Part shown: positions 1 to 7,347 of the stretch, in pieces
How positions within the stretch are numbered: position 1 is the first letter of the stretch
Layout: each line of letters opens with the position of its first letter
Origin: Caryophanon latum
Lineage (GTDB): Bacteria > Bacillota > Bacilli > Bacillales_A > Planococcaceae
Length of the DNA: 63,726 nucleotides
Direction: 5' to 3'
Assembly (NCBI RefSeq): GCF_001700325.1
Contig: NZ_MATO01000049.1
Span: 1 to 63,726, forward strand
Notes under the pieces: model-generated
What the model was told of the DNA's origin: nothing
Databases searched by the model: none
What the model saw: the letters and a program-made list of their open reading frames with translations, nothing else
Position numbers and translations under genes: made by a program

Positions 1-330
1 TTCATGTTGCTCTCTCAAGCGAACTTCTATATCTTAGCATTTCTGAAAGTCACTGTCAAACACTTTTTTAAAAAAGTTTTTTTCATTCGTTTCAAAGACG
101 CTTTATACAATTTAACAGCTATGAACATCTCTGTCAAGCTTGTTTTTATTGTGTTTGTTACTGGCGCTTGTCGCTAGCAACGAGACTAAATATAGCACTA
201 TAACATTACGTTATGCAAGCACTTTTTAATTAAAAGATTATTCGCTCTTTTTAAGCTTCTGTTGGATTTACGTTTCTTCCTATTATATAGGCATATTTTT
301 TAGGTAAAGCAATTTTACTTGTCACAAAGA
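1..330. other. AT-rich intergenic region with no gene seen
   Basis: No convincing ORF with a ribosome binding site. An ATG on the minus strand at positions 3-5, preceded by a purine-rich stretch, could be the start of a gene running off the left edge, but only one or two codons are visible. Confidence 0.3.
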
Positions 331-359
331 AAAAAGCCACTAGCAAATGCTAATGGCTG
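331..359 (-). terminator. Intrinsic terminator of the purine permease gene
   Basis: On the minus strand an AGCCATTAGC / GCTAGTGGCT hairpin with a four-base loop is followed by TTTTTT, just past the permease stop codon. Confidence 0.85.
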
Positions 360-365
360 AAATGT

Positions 366-1691
366 TTATGCTGTAAATAAGTAAACGACGAAGATGAGTG
401 CGAAGATGTACATAATTGGGTGTACGTCTTTTGCGCGACCTTTTAAGATCATCGTTAATGGGTAAAATACGAAACCGACTGCGATACCAGTTGCGATTGA
501 GTACGTTAATGGCATCATGATCATCGTGAAGAATGCCGGTACTGCTACTTCGAATTTGCTCCAATCAATTTGACCAAGTGATGCAACCATTAATACACCG
601 ACAACGATTAACGCTGGCGCTGTTACTGCTGACGTAATAACAGATAATAATGGTGAGAAGAATAATGCTAATAGGAAGAAACATCCTGTAACAATTGCTG
701 CAAAGCCTGTGCGAGCGCCTGCTGCTACACCTGCTGATGATTCAACGTATGACGTAATTGTTGACGTACCGAAAATTGAACCGGCAATTGTTGCGATCGA
801 GTCAGAAATTAACGCTTTGCCTGCGCGTGGTAATTTGTTGTCTTTTACGAAGCCAGCTTGGTTCGCAACTGCCATTAATGTACCTGCGTTGTCAAAGAAG
901 TCTACGAATAGGAACGTTAAAATAACTGAAAGCATTGATAATGTATAGAAGCTTGGGTCACCGAACGCTTCAAATAATGCACCGAATGTTGGCGCGATGC
1001 TAGGTGGTGCCGATACGATTGCTTCTGGTGTGTTCACTAAACCGAAAATCATGCCGACAATTGCCGTTACTGCCATACCGTAAAATACGCCTGCTTTTAC
1101 ACCGCGCACTAGGAAGATGATTGTGACGATAATACCGAATACTGCGAGTAATACTTCTGGATCGCGTAAATCACCGATACCAACTAATGTTGCGTCGTTG
1201 TTGACGATTAATTTTGCGCTTTGCATACCGATGAAGGCGATGAATAAACCGATACCTGCACCGACTGCTAATTTTAGCTCCATTGGAATGGCGTTAATTA
1301 ATTTCTCACGTAAGCCTGTTACTGTTAATAGTAAGAAGAATACACCTGAAATGAATACTGCTGCTAATGCGTGTTGCCACGGACTGCCATTTACTAATAC
1401 GACTGTGTAAGCGAAAAATGCATTTAACCCTAAACCTGGTGCTAACGCTAACGGGTACTTCGCAAGGAAGCCCATAATGAACGAACCGATTGCTGCTGCG
1501 ATTGCCGTTGCGACGAAAATTGCGCCGTAATCCATACGCAGCGCCTCAGGAAAATCCGTCACCGATTGTAATGATAATGTTTGCGGATTGACGACTAAAA
1601 TGTACGCCATTGCTAAAAACGTTGTGAAACCGCCTAAAATTTCACGGCGATAATTTGTTCCAAGCTTCTCAAACTCGAAATACTTTTTCAT
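366..1691 (-). CDS. pbuG: Guanine/hypoxanthine permease, NCS2/AzgA family (PbuG-like)
   Basis: Polytopic membrane protein of 441 residues, the usual size for AzgA/PbuG-type NCS2 permeases, which take up hypoxanthine and guanine by proton symport. The N-terminus has the family pattern: a short basic start, then GGFTTFLAMAYILVVNPQ. A DNAGT motif in the middle is also typical. The frame is open upstream to 1709, but the ribosome binding site GGAGG at 1703-1707 lies inside that extension, nine or more bases before the ATG at 1691, so 1691 is chosen. The gene is preceded by a purine riboswitch with a terminator, so expression should fall when guanine or hypoxanthine is plentiful. Substrate is inferred from family and riboswitch. 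Confidence 0.93.
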   Translation of the reverse strand: MKKYFEFEKLGTNYRREILGGFTTFLAMAYILVVNPQTLSLQSVTDFPEALRMDYGAIFVATAIAAAIGSFIMGFLAKYPLALAPGLGLNAFFAYTVVLVNGSPWQHALAAVFISGVFFLLLTVTGLREKLINAIPMELKLAVGAGIGLFIAFIGMQSAKLIVNNDATLVGIGDLRDPEVLLAVFGIIVTIIFLVRGVKAGVFYGMAVTAIVGMIFGLVNTPEAIVSAPPSIAPTFGALFEAFGDPSFYTLSMLSVILTFLFVDFFDNAGTLMAVANQAGFVKDNKLPRAGKALISDSIATIAGSIFGTSTITSYVESSAGVAAGARTGFAAIVTGCFFLLALFFSPLLSVITSAVTAPALIVVGVLMVASLGQIDWSKFEVAVPAFFTMIMMPLTYSIATGIAVGFVFYPLTMILKGRAKDVHPIMYIFALIFVVYLFTA

Positions 1692-1701
1692 GTGAATGTG
1701 T

Positions 1702-1708
1702 TCCTCCA
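1702..1708 (-). promoter_or_regulatory. Ribosome binding site that decides the pbuG start
   Basis: TGGAGGA on the minus strand lies the right distance upstream of the ATG at 1691 and inside the longer open frame that begins at 1709. It therefore argues for the shorter protein. Confidence 0.75.
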
Positions 1709-1722
1709 TTTGTCGTCTGAAA

Positions 1723-1759
1723 GAAAAAAGACGTACAACTTTGAAAAAAGTCGTACGCC
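1723..1759 (-). terminator. Riboswitch-associated intrinsic terminator upstream of pbuG
   Basis: GCGTACGACTTT pairs with AAAGTTGTACGT (two G-U pairs) and is followed by a T run. It lies between the purine aptamer and the pbuG ribosome binding site, which is the expected expression platform for a ligand-induced OFF switch. Confidence 0.88.
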
Positions 1760-1794
1760 TTGTTGGCTACTGCCATTTGAAATGGTTATTTCAA

Positions 1795-1862
1795 ATCGTA
1801 GTCGAGTTGTTTACGGTAACTCGGTAGAAACTTTCAGGCCATATTCCTGACTTTATACGACG
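1795..1862 (-). ncRNA. Purine riboswitch, guanine/hypoxanthine type
   Basis: Read on the minus strand, the aptamer shows P1 (GTCGTA/TACGAT), the L2 core AATATGG, the J2/3 core GTTTCTACC, the L3 core ACCGTAAA inside a CGAGTT/AACTCG stem, and the J3/1 element GACTACG. The specificity position in J3/1 is C, which marks guanine-type rather than adenine-type aptamers. A terminator hairpin follows, and the controlled gene is the purine permease. Confidence 0.95.
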
Positions 1863-2027
1863 ACATATTTAATTTACTTATGTACTATAGCACTTCATTT
1901 TTTTGATTTCAACTTTTTTGGCGAACTTTTAGTGTTTTTTTTGTGTCATCGTTCGGAAATTGATACGACATTCCTTTAATACTACTAATTACAGACATCT
2001 TACAACGAACAACGAACAAACAACTAA

Positions 2028-2057
2028 AAAGACGCAGCGACAATTCGCTACGTCTTC
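2028..2057 (-). terminator. Intrinsic terminator after the small paralog pair
   Basis: On the minus strand AAGACGTAGCGA pairs with TCGCTGCGTCTT around a four-base loop, followed by a short T run directly after the stop of the upstream gene. Confidence 0.8.
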
Positions 2058-2061
2058 GTTG

Positions 2062-2415
2062 TTATGAAAAATCGTGAATGACGCTGTCGATAATCGACGC
2101 TACACCTGACATTTGGCGACCGACTACGTCAAATAACGTGCGTACAAGTTCGCCGTCTTGCGGATCGTCGCTATCAATTTCATACAGCCAATCGCCGTGC
2201 TCATCAAATAACATGAAACGTACAAGCTCCGTTTCTTCATTGAAAAGCAGCGCAAATGTCGCTTGCATTTTATCATAAAAAAACGTTAGCACGACATCGG
2301 CACCGCGCATATCGCTCAGCGCCGCTTCAATGTTCGTCGTATCGGTCGTCCACTTTATGCGATTTTTGAGCGTTGCGTGAATGAACGTGTTTAGCAATGC
2401 GTGCTCACTGTACAT
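2062..2415 (-). CDS. Hypothetical protein, second of two tandem paralogs
   Basis: Unrecognised soluble protein of 117 residues, acidic, with no signal peptide or membrane segment. It aligns along its length with the 128-residue product encoded just upstream: an alternating D/W...Y-type N-terminal helix, a central beta-rich part carrying a DWLY motif, and a C-terminal helix with V..R.ASG-like spacing. Its start codon lies 11 bp inside the upstream gene, so the two are probably translationally coupled and made in similar amounts. A terminator follows directly. Function unknown; a heteromeric pair is an inference from coupling and paralogy. Confidence 0.75.
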   Translation of the reverse strand: MYSEHALLNTFIHATLKNRIKWTTDTTNIEAALSDMRGADVVLTFFYDKMQATFALLFNEETELVRFMLFDEHGDWLYEIDSDDPQDGELVRTLFDVVGRQMSGVASIIDSVIHDFS

Positions 2416-2791
2416 CGAACATCACCTTAAAATCCGCTAAAAATTCATTCATCGCGCGCTCTGCCCCACTTGCGACGCGACGAGCAACTTCATCGATCGG
2501 CTTCACAAGTTCGCGCTCCTCTGGCGTTAACGTATTCCAGCCGTATAGCCAATCGCGCGCACCTTCTGTAATTAAAAACGCCGTCACCTCTTGATTGTTT
2601 TGCATAAACGTCACGAGTAAAAAACGATAACGCTTGTAGTTCGCCACGATCGGCTGGCTATATTCCGCCCCGTCGACAACGTCCGCAATGACCGATTTCA
2701 TCTCGCCTTGCTCATATTGCCAATCGACTTTACCTGCAAGCGACGCCTCTAAAATCGCGCCAAGAAATTGTTTTACTTTTTCATCTACCAC
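2405..2791 (-). CDS. Hypothetical protein, first of two tandem paralogs
   Basis: Unrecognised soluble protein of 128 residues. Start is GTG at 2791 with GGAG seven bases upstream. It shares with the following gene a DWLY motif near the middle, the region before it (both contain a predicted beta-strand pair), and a C-terminal amphipathic helix. The best description is a tandem duplication that has diverged strongly. There are no catalytic motifs and no cysteine cluster. It lies between a Fe-S nuclease gene and its paralog, all on the minus strand; only 59 bp separate it from the nuclease gene, so co-transcription is possible. Confidence 0.78.
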   Translation of the reverse strand: MVDEKVKQFLGAILEASLAGKVDWQYEQGEMKSVIADVVDGAEYSQPIVANYKRYRFLLVTFMQNNQEVTAFLITEGARDWLYGWNTLTPEERELVKPIDEVARRVASGAERAMNEFLADFKVMFDVQ

Positions 2792-2850
2792 AATATCACT
2801 CCTTCACGCATATTGTAGCAAACATCGCGCCAATTGTTGCACGTGAAACA

Positions 2851-3783
2851 TTACAGCTTGCGGCACATTTGCTTGTAGTTGCACTTTTCGCAGCGATTGA
2901 TAAACTGGGTGCATGCAAAATCTTCCAGCTCTACAGGCTCATTCGTTAAAATGTCCGCTTGAAAGCTTTTCATAAGGCGCACACTGTCGCTATATAAATG
3001 CATGAACACGTCAAGATCGATGTCGTCTAGCTGTGTATTAACGTATCGATTTTCAAGCAAATATTCATTGCGCACTTCGATTTGCTCAAGCGGCACACGT
3101 AACGTTTTATGCACGTAATACGCATATAACGCGAGCTGCTGGCGATCGTCCGCAGTCGATTTCCCCGTCTTCCAGTCAACGATAACCCACTGATCGGTGC
3201 GGCGGTCTTTGTACAAAATGTCCATGACTAAATAGACGGTAATGTCGTTAAGCTTAATTGTGCGAAATTCCTCCGCCTGCTGCAAATCGATAAATTCGCG
3301 GTTTTGTCGCAGTTGCTGCACAGTGTAGCTATTTAAAAAGTTTTCGAAAATGATGTGCAGTCGCTCTTGATAAATCGCGACTTCTTCTCTATTTAAATTG
3401 CCATTATAGTACATGTCATATAGCATCGTCGAACGGCTCGGTTTTGCCGCCCATGCCGCTTCGTTTTTCGATTGTATATACGCATCGTTTAGCTTGCGAC
3501 GGGCGCGCTCAATTAACGTTGTCACGTCCGGCACTTCATTGTGGCGTAAAATCATCATGATCGTTTCTTCAATAATTCCATGCGCAACATGCCCGAAAAA
3601 CATCGGCAAGTGCTGAAGCTTTTTTAAACGATAGGCGTGCTGTGCTTCCGGCGATACGTTATATTGCAGCCACCCGTTATGTGACACGTAATAATCGTAT
3701 GCATATTTACGCTGACAGCTTTGCAACGTTTTATGGCGCGATAACGACCAAGAAAATTGCGGATATTTTTTGATTTCAAACAT
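2851..3783 (-). CDS. Stand-alone PD-(D/E)XK nuclease with a cysteine cluster (RecB/Cas4-like)
   Basis: Protein of 310 residues of the RecB/AddB/Cas4-like nuclease superfamily. The catalytic PD-(D/E)XK core is visible as a DILYKD segment followed by VDWKTGK around residues 190-220. One cysteine near the N-terminus (SCQRKY, about residue 23) and a C-terminal group (C-x6-C-x2-C-x5-C pattern ending MCRKL) match the split four-cysteine Fe-S arrangement of AddB and Cas4 nucleases. No helicase domain and no CRISPR genes are nearby, so this is a free-standing member. Likely a DNA exonuclease or nickase in repair; the exact role is unknown. Start ATG at 3783 has AAGGTGA upstream. Confidence 0.85.
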   Translation of the reverse strand: MFEIKKYPQFSWSLSRHKTLQSCQRKYAYDYYVSHNGWLQYNVSPEAQHAYRLKKLQHLPMFFGHVAHGIIEETIMMILRHNEVPDVTTLIERARRKLNDAYIQSKNEAAWAAKPSRSTMLYDMYYNGNLNREEVAIYQERLHIIFENFLNSYTVQQLRQNREFIDLQQAEEFRTIKLNDITVYLVMDILYKDRRTDQWVIVDWKTGKSTADDRQQLALYAYYVHKTLRVPLEQIEVRNEYLLENRYVNTQLDDIDLDVFMHLYSDSVRLMKSFQADILTNEPVELEDFACTQFINRCEKCNYKQMCRKL

Positions 3784-3879
3784 ACCGGCTCACCTTCTTC
3801 TCATAGTTTATATATATGTAGTGTAACAAACGCGTTCGTAGCACACCATCTTTCAGACTAGTAAATATGCATAATTAAC

Positions 3880-3920
3880 CAAAAACGCATGGACAGCATT
3901 TCGCCATTCATGCGCTTTTC
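3880..3920 (-). terminator. Intrinsic terminator of the soluble chemoreceptor gene
   Basis: GCGCATGAATGGC pairs with GCTGTCCATGCGT (one mismatch region) and is followed by TTTTT on the minus strand, just downstream of the stop. Confidence 0.75.
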
Positions 3921-3921
3921 A

Positions 3922-4761
3922 TTATTCACGATCGGACAACAAGCTTTCGGCAAAGTCGGCGAGCTGCTTCGCTTGGCGATTAATTTCTTGAATCGTCTCT
4001 GAAAACTCGCCGATTGAGCTTTCTTGCGTATTCGTCAGCGTATTAATTTCCGAAAACGACTGATTTAGCGCACCGAGCAGCTGCTGAATGTTTCGCGTAA
4101 TCGTATTAATTTGATCGGCGTTTTCCTTCGAGTTCGTCGCGAGCTTGCGAACTTCATCGGCTACGACCGCAAAGCCTTTGCCGTTATCACCAGCACGCGC
4201 CGCTTCGATTGCTGCGTTTAAGCCGAGCAAGTTACTTTGATCCGAAATGCCTTTTACGACAGCGGAAATTTGCCCGATTTCGCCCGCGCTCACGCTAACG
4301 TCTTGCATCGAAACGGTCATGTTTTCCACTTGATGTGACAGCGTGCCGATCGAGCTGCTAATTTGCCCAACCGACGTCGCATTTTTCTCCGCAATCGCTA
4401 AAAAGCTTTCGGCCATCGCAAATAGCTGATGTGCCTTTTCTAAGCTCGTGCCAATGCCGACACCACCAATGACGCGACCGTTGCTATCATGAATCGGAAT
4501 GGCGCGTGCTGCAAGCGGAAACCCAAACAGCTCCTTAGGCACCGAATCCGATAGCTTTTTGTTTTGCCGTATCGCATTTGCAATAATGTCACCTTCTAGC
4601 AGCGGATCCCCAGGCTTACTGTTTAACACAAACGTTTTCGCTGGCACTTGAATGAGCAGCTTTTCCGTATCGTACACCCCGACCCCGATATCATCTTGAA
4701 TTAAATCATTTAAGTACGGCGCCACTTTGACAAACGCCTCTAACAAGCTACGATCTTCCAT
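3922..4761 (-). CDS. Soluble methyl-accepting chemotaxis protein (YfmS-like)
   Basis: Cytoplasmic chemoreceptor of 279 residues with no transmembrane segment. Residues 1-110 form a small ligand-binding region resembling a PAS/GAF fold that ends in a GGVGIGTS strand. Residues 130-279 are a short MCP signalling domain with the highly conserved hairpin tip ([14 protein letters not shown], then [13 protein letters not shown]). Length and layout match B. subtilis YfmS (about 286 residues), a soluble receptor that influences flagellar switching. The signal is unknown. The ATG at 4761 has GGGGGAG upstream, and a terminator follows, so it is probably monocistronic. Confidence 0.9.
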   Translation of the reverse strand: MEDRSLLEAFVKVAPYLNDLIQDDIGVGVYDTEKLLIQVPAKTFVLNSKPGDPLLEGDIIANAIRQNKKLSDSVPKELFGFPLAARAIPIHDSNGRVIGGVGIGTSLEKAHQLFAMAESFLAIAEKNATSVGQISSSIGTLSHQVENMTVSMQDVSVSAGEIGQISAVVKGISDQSNLLGLNAAIEAARAGDNGKGFAVVADEVRKLATNSKENADQINTITRNIQQLLGALNQSFSEINTLTNTQESSIGEFSETIQEINRQAKQLADFAESLLSDRE

Positions 4762-4847
4762 CCAAACTCCCCCTTGTTTTAATGAAATATTTAAACAAGA
4801 AACTATACCCTTATTTTCAAAAAATCTAGCTTTTCACCATAACTTTG

Positions 4848-4890
4848 AATTGCTTTCCCGGCTGGAGTCCGCCTCTTGTTCCAAGCAACA
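4848..4890. repeat. Fragment of intergenic repeat family B
   Basis: The segment containing GGAGTCCGCCTCTTG and ending CAAGCAAC matches the ends of the longer repeats at 47633, 56730 and 62666. Only one arm is present, so it looks like a decayed copy. Confidence 0.55.
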
Positions 4891-4939
4891 TCTATATCAA
4901 TCGCAGCTCGTGTTGATGAACCTAAAATTTCTTCCTGAA

Positions 4940-4978
4940 AACAAAAAAAAGAGCAGATGACATATGCCACCTGCTTCA
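4940..4978 (-). terminator. Intrinsic terminator of the 48-residue protein gene
   Basis: AGCAGGTGGC / GTCATCTGCT hairpin with an ATAT loop and a long T run on the minus strand. Confidence 0.85.
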
Positions 4979-4991
4979 TTGCGAAACGTTA

Positions 4992-5138
4992 CTACTTGTC
5001 CGCGTTCTTTTTGTTTTGTAAATATTGCTCGCGTAGCTTTTTCAGCTGCTCTTGTTTATTAAACTGCGCCGGCTTGTTTTTCTCGTGGAATTTCGTCACC
5101 GCTGCTTTCCCTTTACTATCTAACTGGTACTTGCCCAT
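4992..5138 (-). CDS. Small basic lysine-rich protein, 48 residues
   Basis: A short gene: ATG at 5138, ribosome binding site AAGGTGA five to six bases upstream, TAG stop at 4992, and a strong terminator right behind. The product starts MGKYQLDSKGKAAV, is rich in Lys and Gln, and ends in a predicted charged helix (LKKLREQYLQNKK). Composition suggests a small cytosolic protein that may bind nucleic acid. I do not recognise a named family. The good start signal, codon use like its neighbours and a dedicated terminator make it a credible gene despite its size. Confidence 0.75.
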   Translation of the reverse strand: MGKYQLDSKGKAAVTKFHEKNKPAQFNKQEQLKKLREQYLQNKKNADK

Positions 5139-5234
5139 ACGTTCACCTTCTTCTTTTCCGTTTCACCATCGTCGGTATCTTTTATCTTACTACATTATCG
5201 AATGCTTTCGCTAATCGTTCGATTAATGCAAACA

Positions 5235-5276
5235 AAAAACTCCCTTCTGTTCACGATGCTGCGAACAAAAGAGAGT
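5235..5276 (-). terminator. Terminator of the parA operon, resembling the guaA terminator
   Basis: ACTCTCTTTTGTTCGC pairs with GTGAACAGAAGGGAGT and is followed by TTTTTTG on the minus strand. The sequence and its flank resemble the terminator at 11905-11945 downstream of guaA, so the two similar sequences bracket the accessory island. Confidence 0.8.
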
Positions 5277-5332
5277 GTCATAAATATGAAGTTGTCACAT
5301 TGCCGTCGAGTGCAACATGTTCAATTGATGCA

Positions 5333-5716
5333 CTAAAGGTTTTCCGTAATACCTCGCATCCATTTTCCAAAGTCAACCCCACCACTATTTTTCTTCTTTT
5401 TCACGCTCACTGTTTTCATATCTGTCTCTAACAGCGCATTCACAAATAGTAATAGTTTTTTACGCACGTCTTCTAATGTTTTCGCGTCAGCTGTGCATAA
5501 TTCTTTCGCAACGCGTGACACAACTGATGTGCGCGACTTCAAAATGTAATCTTTAAAGCTTAAGCCGTACACTGATTGTAAAAATATTGCTACGTCATCA
5601 TTTTTCGCAAAAATGTCTGGATCTAAAATAATTTCTGTCGTAATGCCGACAACTTTATATCTCGCTACATTTTTCGCCTTTAATTCACTTCTAAAAAATC
5701 CGTAATCTTTTTTCAC
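5333..5716 (-). CDS. Unknown small protein partnered with ParA
   Basis: Protein of 127 residues starting at GTG 5716 (AAAGGGG upstream), 13 bp downstream of the parA-like gene, so surely co-transcribed. It has a basic N-terminal part, a predicted helical middle (SFKDYILKSR, then a VRKKLLLFVNALLETD helix) and a lysine-rich C-terminal segment before a final amphipathic helix. Small genes placed directly after parA usually encode the DNA-binding or adaptor partner, but no ParB, helix-turn-helix or ribbon-helix-helix signature is obvious. Function by context only. Confidence 0.7.
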   Translation of the reverse strand: MKKDYGFFRSELKAKNVARYKVVGITTEIILDPDIFAKNDDVAIFLQSVYGLSFKDYILKSRTSVVSRVAKELCTADAKTLEDVRKKLLLFVNALLETDMKTVSVKKKKNSGGVDFGKWMRGITENL

Positions 5717-5729
5717 AAACCTATCCCCT

Positions 5730-6569
5730 TTATTGAATTTGATTCATTAACTCTAAACAAATGTCATGCAAATCATCGCGCGATTTTTTATAGCGCGTCG
5801 GCAGAGGTCCTTGCTTGCCGACTTGTATATCTCTCACTAAGCTCATATACGCTGTAAAAATGTACAGGTCCTCAACTTCATCCATCGATTCAAATCGATT
5901 CTTTAAGTCTTGCTGCTTTTTCGTTAAATTATCATCGAGCAATGTATGAATTAACCCTGCGCATTGTAAATTAATTCCTTCTTCTGAAATTAAATGACCA
6001 ATCGACTGTTGCAATGCTTTAATGCCGATAAGCGAGTATATGTCTAGTCGATTCGGAATGACATAATAATCGGACGCAAGTAACGCACTCTCCGTATAAA
6101 TCGTTAACGTCGGTGGGCAGTCGATAATGATGAAGTCATACTTTTCCTTTAGCTTATTCGCATGAATAAATCGTCTTAATCGCTTCGTATGTGAATAATC
6201 CGCTGATTTATTCGCCAACACTAAATTTAAATCGCCGCATATAATATGTAAGTTATCCGTTAACTCGACAACAAGTTCGTCCGCTGGTGGTGATTGATAC
6301 ACTTCCGTAAAATTCACTTGCGGCTTAAAAAATTTACTTACTGTTTTCTCAATCGAAAAAATATCTTTAAAATAATCACCTTTATAATATGCTTCGAACA
6401 ATGCTTGCGTCGAGTTAAACTGCGGGTCCATATCGATGAGCAGCACTTTGTAATTTTCATCTTTGTTAAAGTACTCTGCAAGATAATCTGCAATACCGAC
6501 ACTTAACGTTGTTTTCCCGACGCCGCCTTTCATATTAATTAAAGATATGACCTTACCATTCCTAGTCAT
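5730..6569 (-). CDS. ParA/MinD-type ATPase, orphan in an accessory island
   Basis: Protein of 279 residues with a deviant Walker A (MKGGVGKTT, residues 13-21) carrying the signature lysine of ParA/Soj ATPases, a Walker A' strand VLLIDMDPQ, and Walker B FIIIDCPPTL. These ATPases dimerise on ATP and position DNA or protein cargo. There is no ParB with a canonical domain and no parS site that I can see; the only partner is the 127-residue gene downstream. The length is like plasmid or phage partition ATPases, which points to a mobile origin. ATG at 6569 has AAAGGGAG upstream. Confidence 0.9.
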   Translation of the reverse strand: MTRNGKVISLINMKGGVGKTTLSVGIADYLAEYFNKDENYKVLLIDMDPQFNSTQALFEAYYKGDYFKDIFSIEKTVSKFFKPQVNFTEVYQSPPADELVVELTDNLHIICGDLNLVLANKSADYSHTKRLRRFIHANKLKEKYDFIIIDCPPTLTIYTESALLASDYYVIPNRLDIYSLIGIKALQQSIGHLISEEGINLQCAGLIHTLLDDNLTKKQQDLKNRFESMDEVEDLYIFTAYMSLVRDIQVGKQGPLPTRYKKSRDDLHDICLELMNQIQ

Positions 6570-6601
6570 AAATACACTCCCTTTAAGCTCTCTTAATTAC
6601 A

Positions 6602-6607
6602 TATTAT
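6602..6607 (-). promoter_or_regulatory. Possible -10 box of the parA operon
   Basis: TATAAT on the minus strand, about 35 bp before the parA start codon. No good -35 hexamer lies at the standard distance. Confidence 0.4.
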
Positions 6608-6683
6608 ACCTTAACTATCAAACTTTTGGGTACAAGAAAAAGAATATTCAAAATTCATTTTGTCGCGTCTTGTGGCAAGCAGA

Positions 6684-6724
6684 AAAAAAACGCACGCTCG
6701 TCGGATTGACTGAGAGTGCGTTTT
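6684..6724. terminator. Bidirectional terminator
   Basis: AAAACGCACTCTC and GAGCGTGCGTTTT form a stem with A and T tracts on both sides. It sits immediately after a doubtful minus-strand ORF and upstream of parA, insulating the parA promoter. Confidence 0.7.
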
Positions 6725-6959
6725 AACGATGTTGCTTCATTTCGGTATCGTCACGGTTGCTTAGTTGCTGTAGTTGAAGAAATGTATGTTGAATTACATT
6801 ATGCTGTAGACATTCGAACGCCTCGCCACTTTCGCATTGCACGCCATGATCTGTCGGGTACAGCGAATGAAAACGCATCAGTTCATTTTGTTGCGCGTTG
6901 CCTTTAAAGTTGTTTTGAATAGTATAACATCTCTGCAACAACACGAGTACGGATTGCAT
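6723..6959 (-). CDS. Doubtful small ORF ending at a terminator
   Basis: Open frame of up to 78 residues (51 if the internal ATG at 6878 is used). The product would be rich in Gln, His and Glu with no recognisable motif. In favour: a terminator stem starts at its stop codon. Against: no proper ribosome binding site before either start. May be a decayed gene in the accessory island. Confidence 0.25.
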   Translation of the reverse strand: MQSVLVLLQRCYTIQNNFKGNAQQNELMRFHSLYPTDHGVQCESGEAFECLQHNVIQHTFLQLQQLSNRDDTEMKQHR

Positions 6960-7038
6960 AGCTATGCGTTTTCTTTCAAAACAAACAAAAAAGTGGCATC
7001 AACATCGCTATGAAGATGTACTCATACGTTACAGATTT

Positions 7039-7086
7039 TCCGAGCGAGAAAGCCCACTCCTTTAGGGGTGGGATGATAGCTCGGTC
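7039..7086. repeat. Left-end hairpin of the IS605-type element
   Basis: Eight-base-pair imperfect palindrome with a TTTA loop, enclosed by a second short stem CCGAGC/GCTCGG. The right side of the hairpin shares 15 bases with the right end of the element. Confidence 0.75.
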
Positions 7087-7110
7087 AAATAGGGCGTGTC
7101 TTTAGACGTG

Positions 7111-7254
7111 TCAACTATTCGATTTTTCTAATGCAACATTCAACAAATGAAATATCGTTTGTGTACGAGTGCTGAATCCTTTTTCTTTTTGATAAGCGTC
7201 AATACGATTTAGTAATGTCTTAGGGAAACGTAACATCACAGATACTTTTTCCAA
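7111..7254 (-). CDS. Small ribbon-helix-helix protein divergent from tnpB
   Basis: Start is TTG at 7254 with GAGGTGAG upstream; TGA stop at 7111; 47 residues. The sequence has the CopG/Arc-like pattern: a short strand (KVSVMLRFP), a first helix (KTLLNRIDAYQKEKG), then a turn and second helix (STRTQTIFHLLNVALEK). It is encoded inside the IS605-type element, back to back with tnpB, and the 93-bp gap holds two near-identical AT-rich repeats. RHH proteins bind such repeats as dimers. Inference: it represses its own gene and tnpB, or otherwise tunes the element. Confidence 0.75.
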   Translation of the reverse strand: MEKVSVMLRFPKTLLNRIDAYQKEKGFSTRTQTIFHLLNVALEKSNS

Positions 7255-7267
7255 TTTTCTCACCTCT

Positions 7268-7318
7268 TTTTGATAAAAATGATATACAATTTATATCTTT
7301 TTTGATAAAATTATATAC
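7268..7318. promoter_or_regulatory. Paired direct repeats between RHH gene and tnpB (putative operator)
   Basis: Two copies of TTTTGATAAAA followed by an A/T-rich ATATACA core start at about 7268 and 7300, 32 bp apart (three helical turns). The second copy supplies TTGATA, and TATCAT lies 17 bp further on, giving a plausible promoter for tnpB. A protein bound here would block both divergent promoters. Confidence 0.55.
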
Positions 7319-7347
7319 ACAGTATATCATAAAAGGAGGTGAAAGTA

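Noticed and set aside
6964-7065. Short plus-strand ORF left of the IS element as the missing 5' part of the mcp
   Set aside because: About 34 codons, basic with no membrane helix and no ribosome binding site; it does not look like a chemoreceptor N-terminus.
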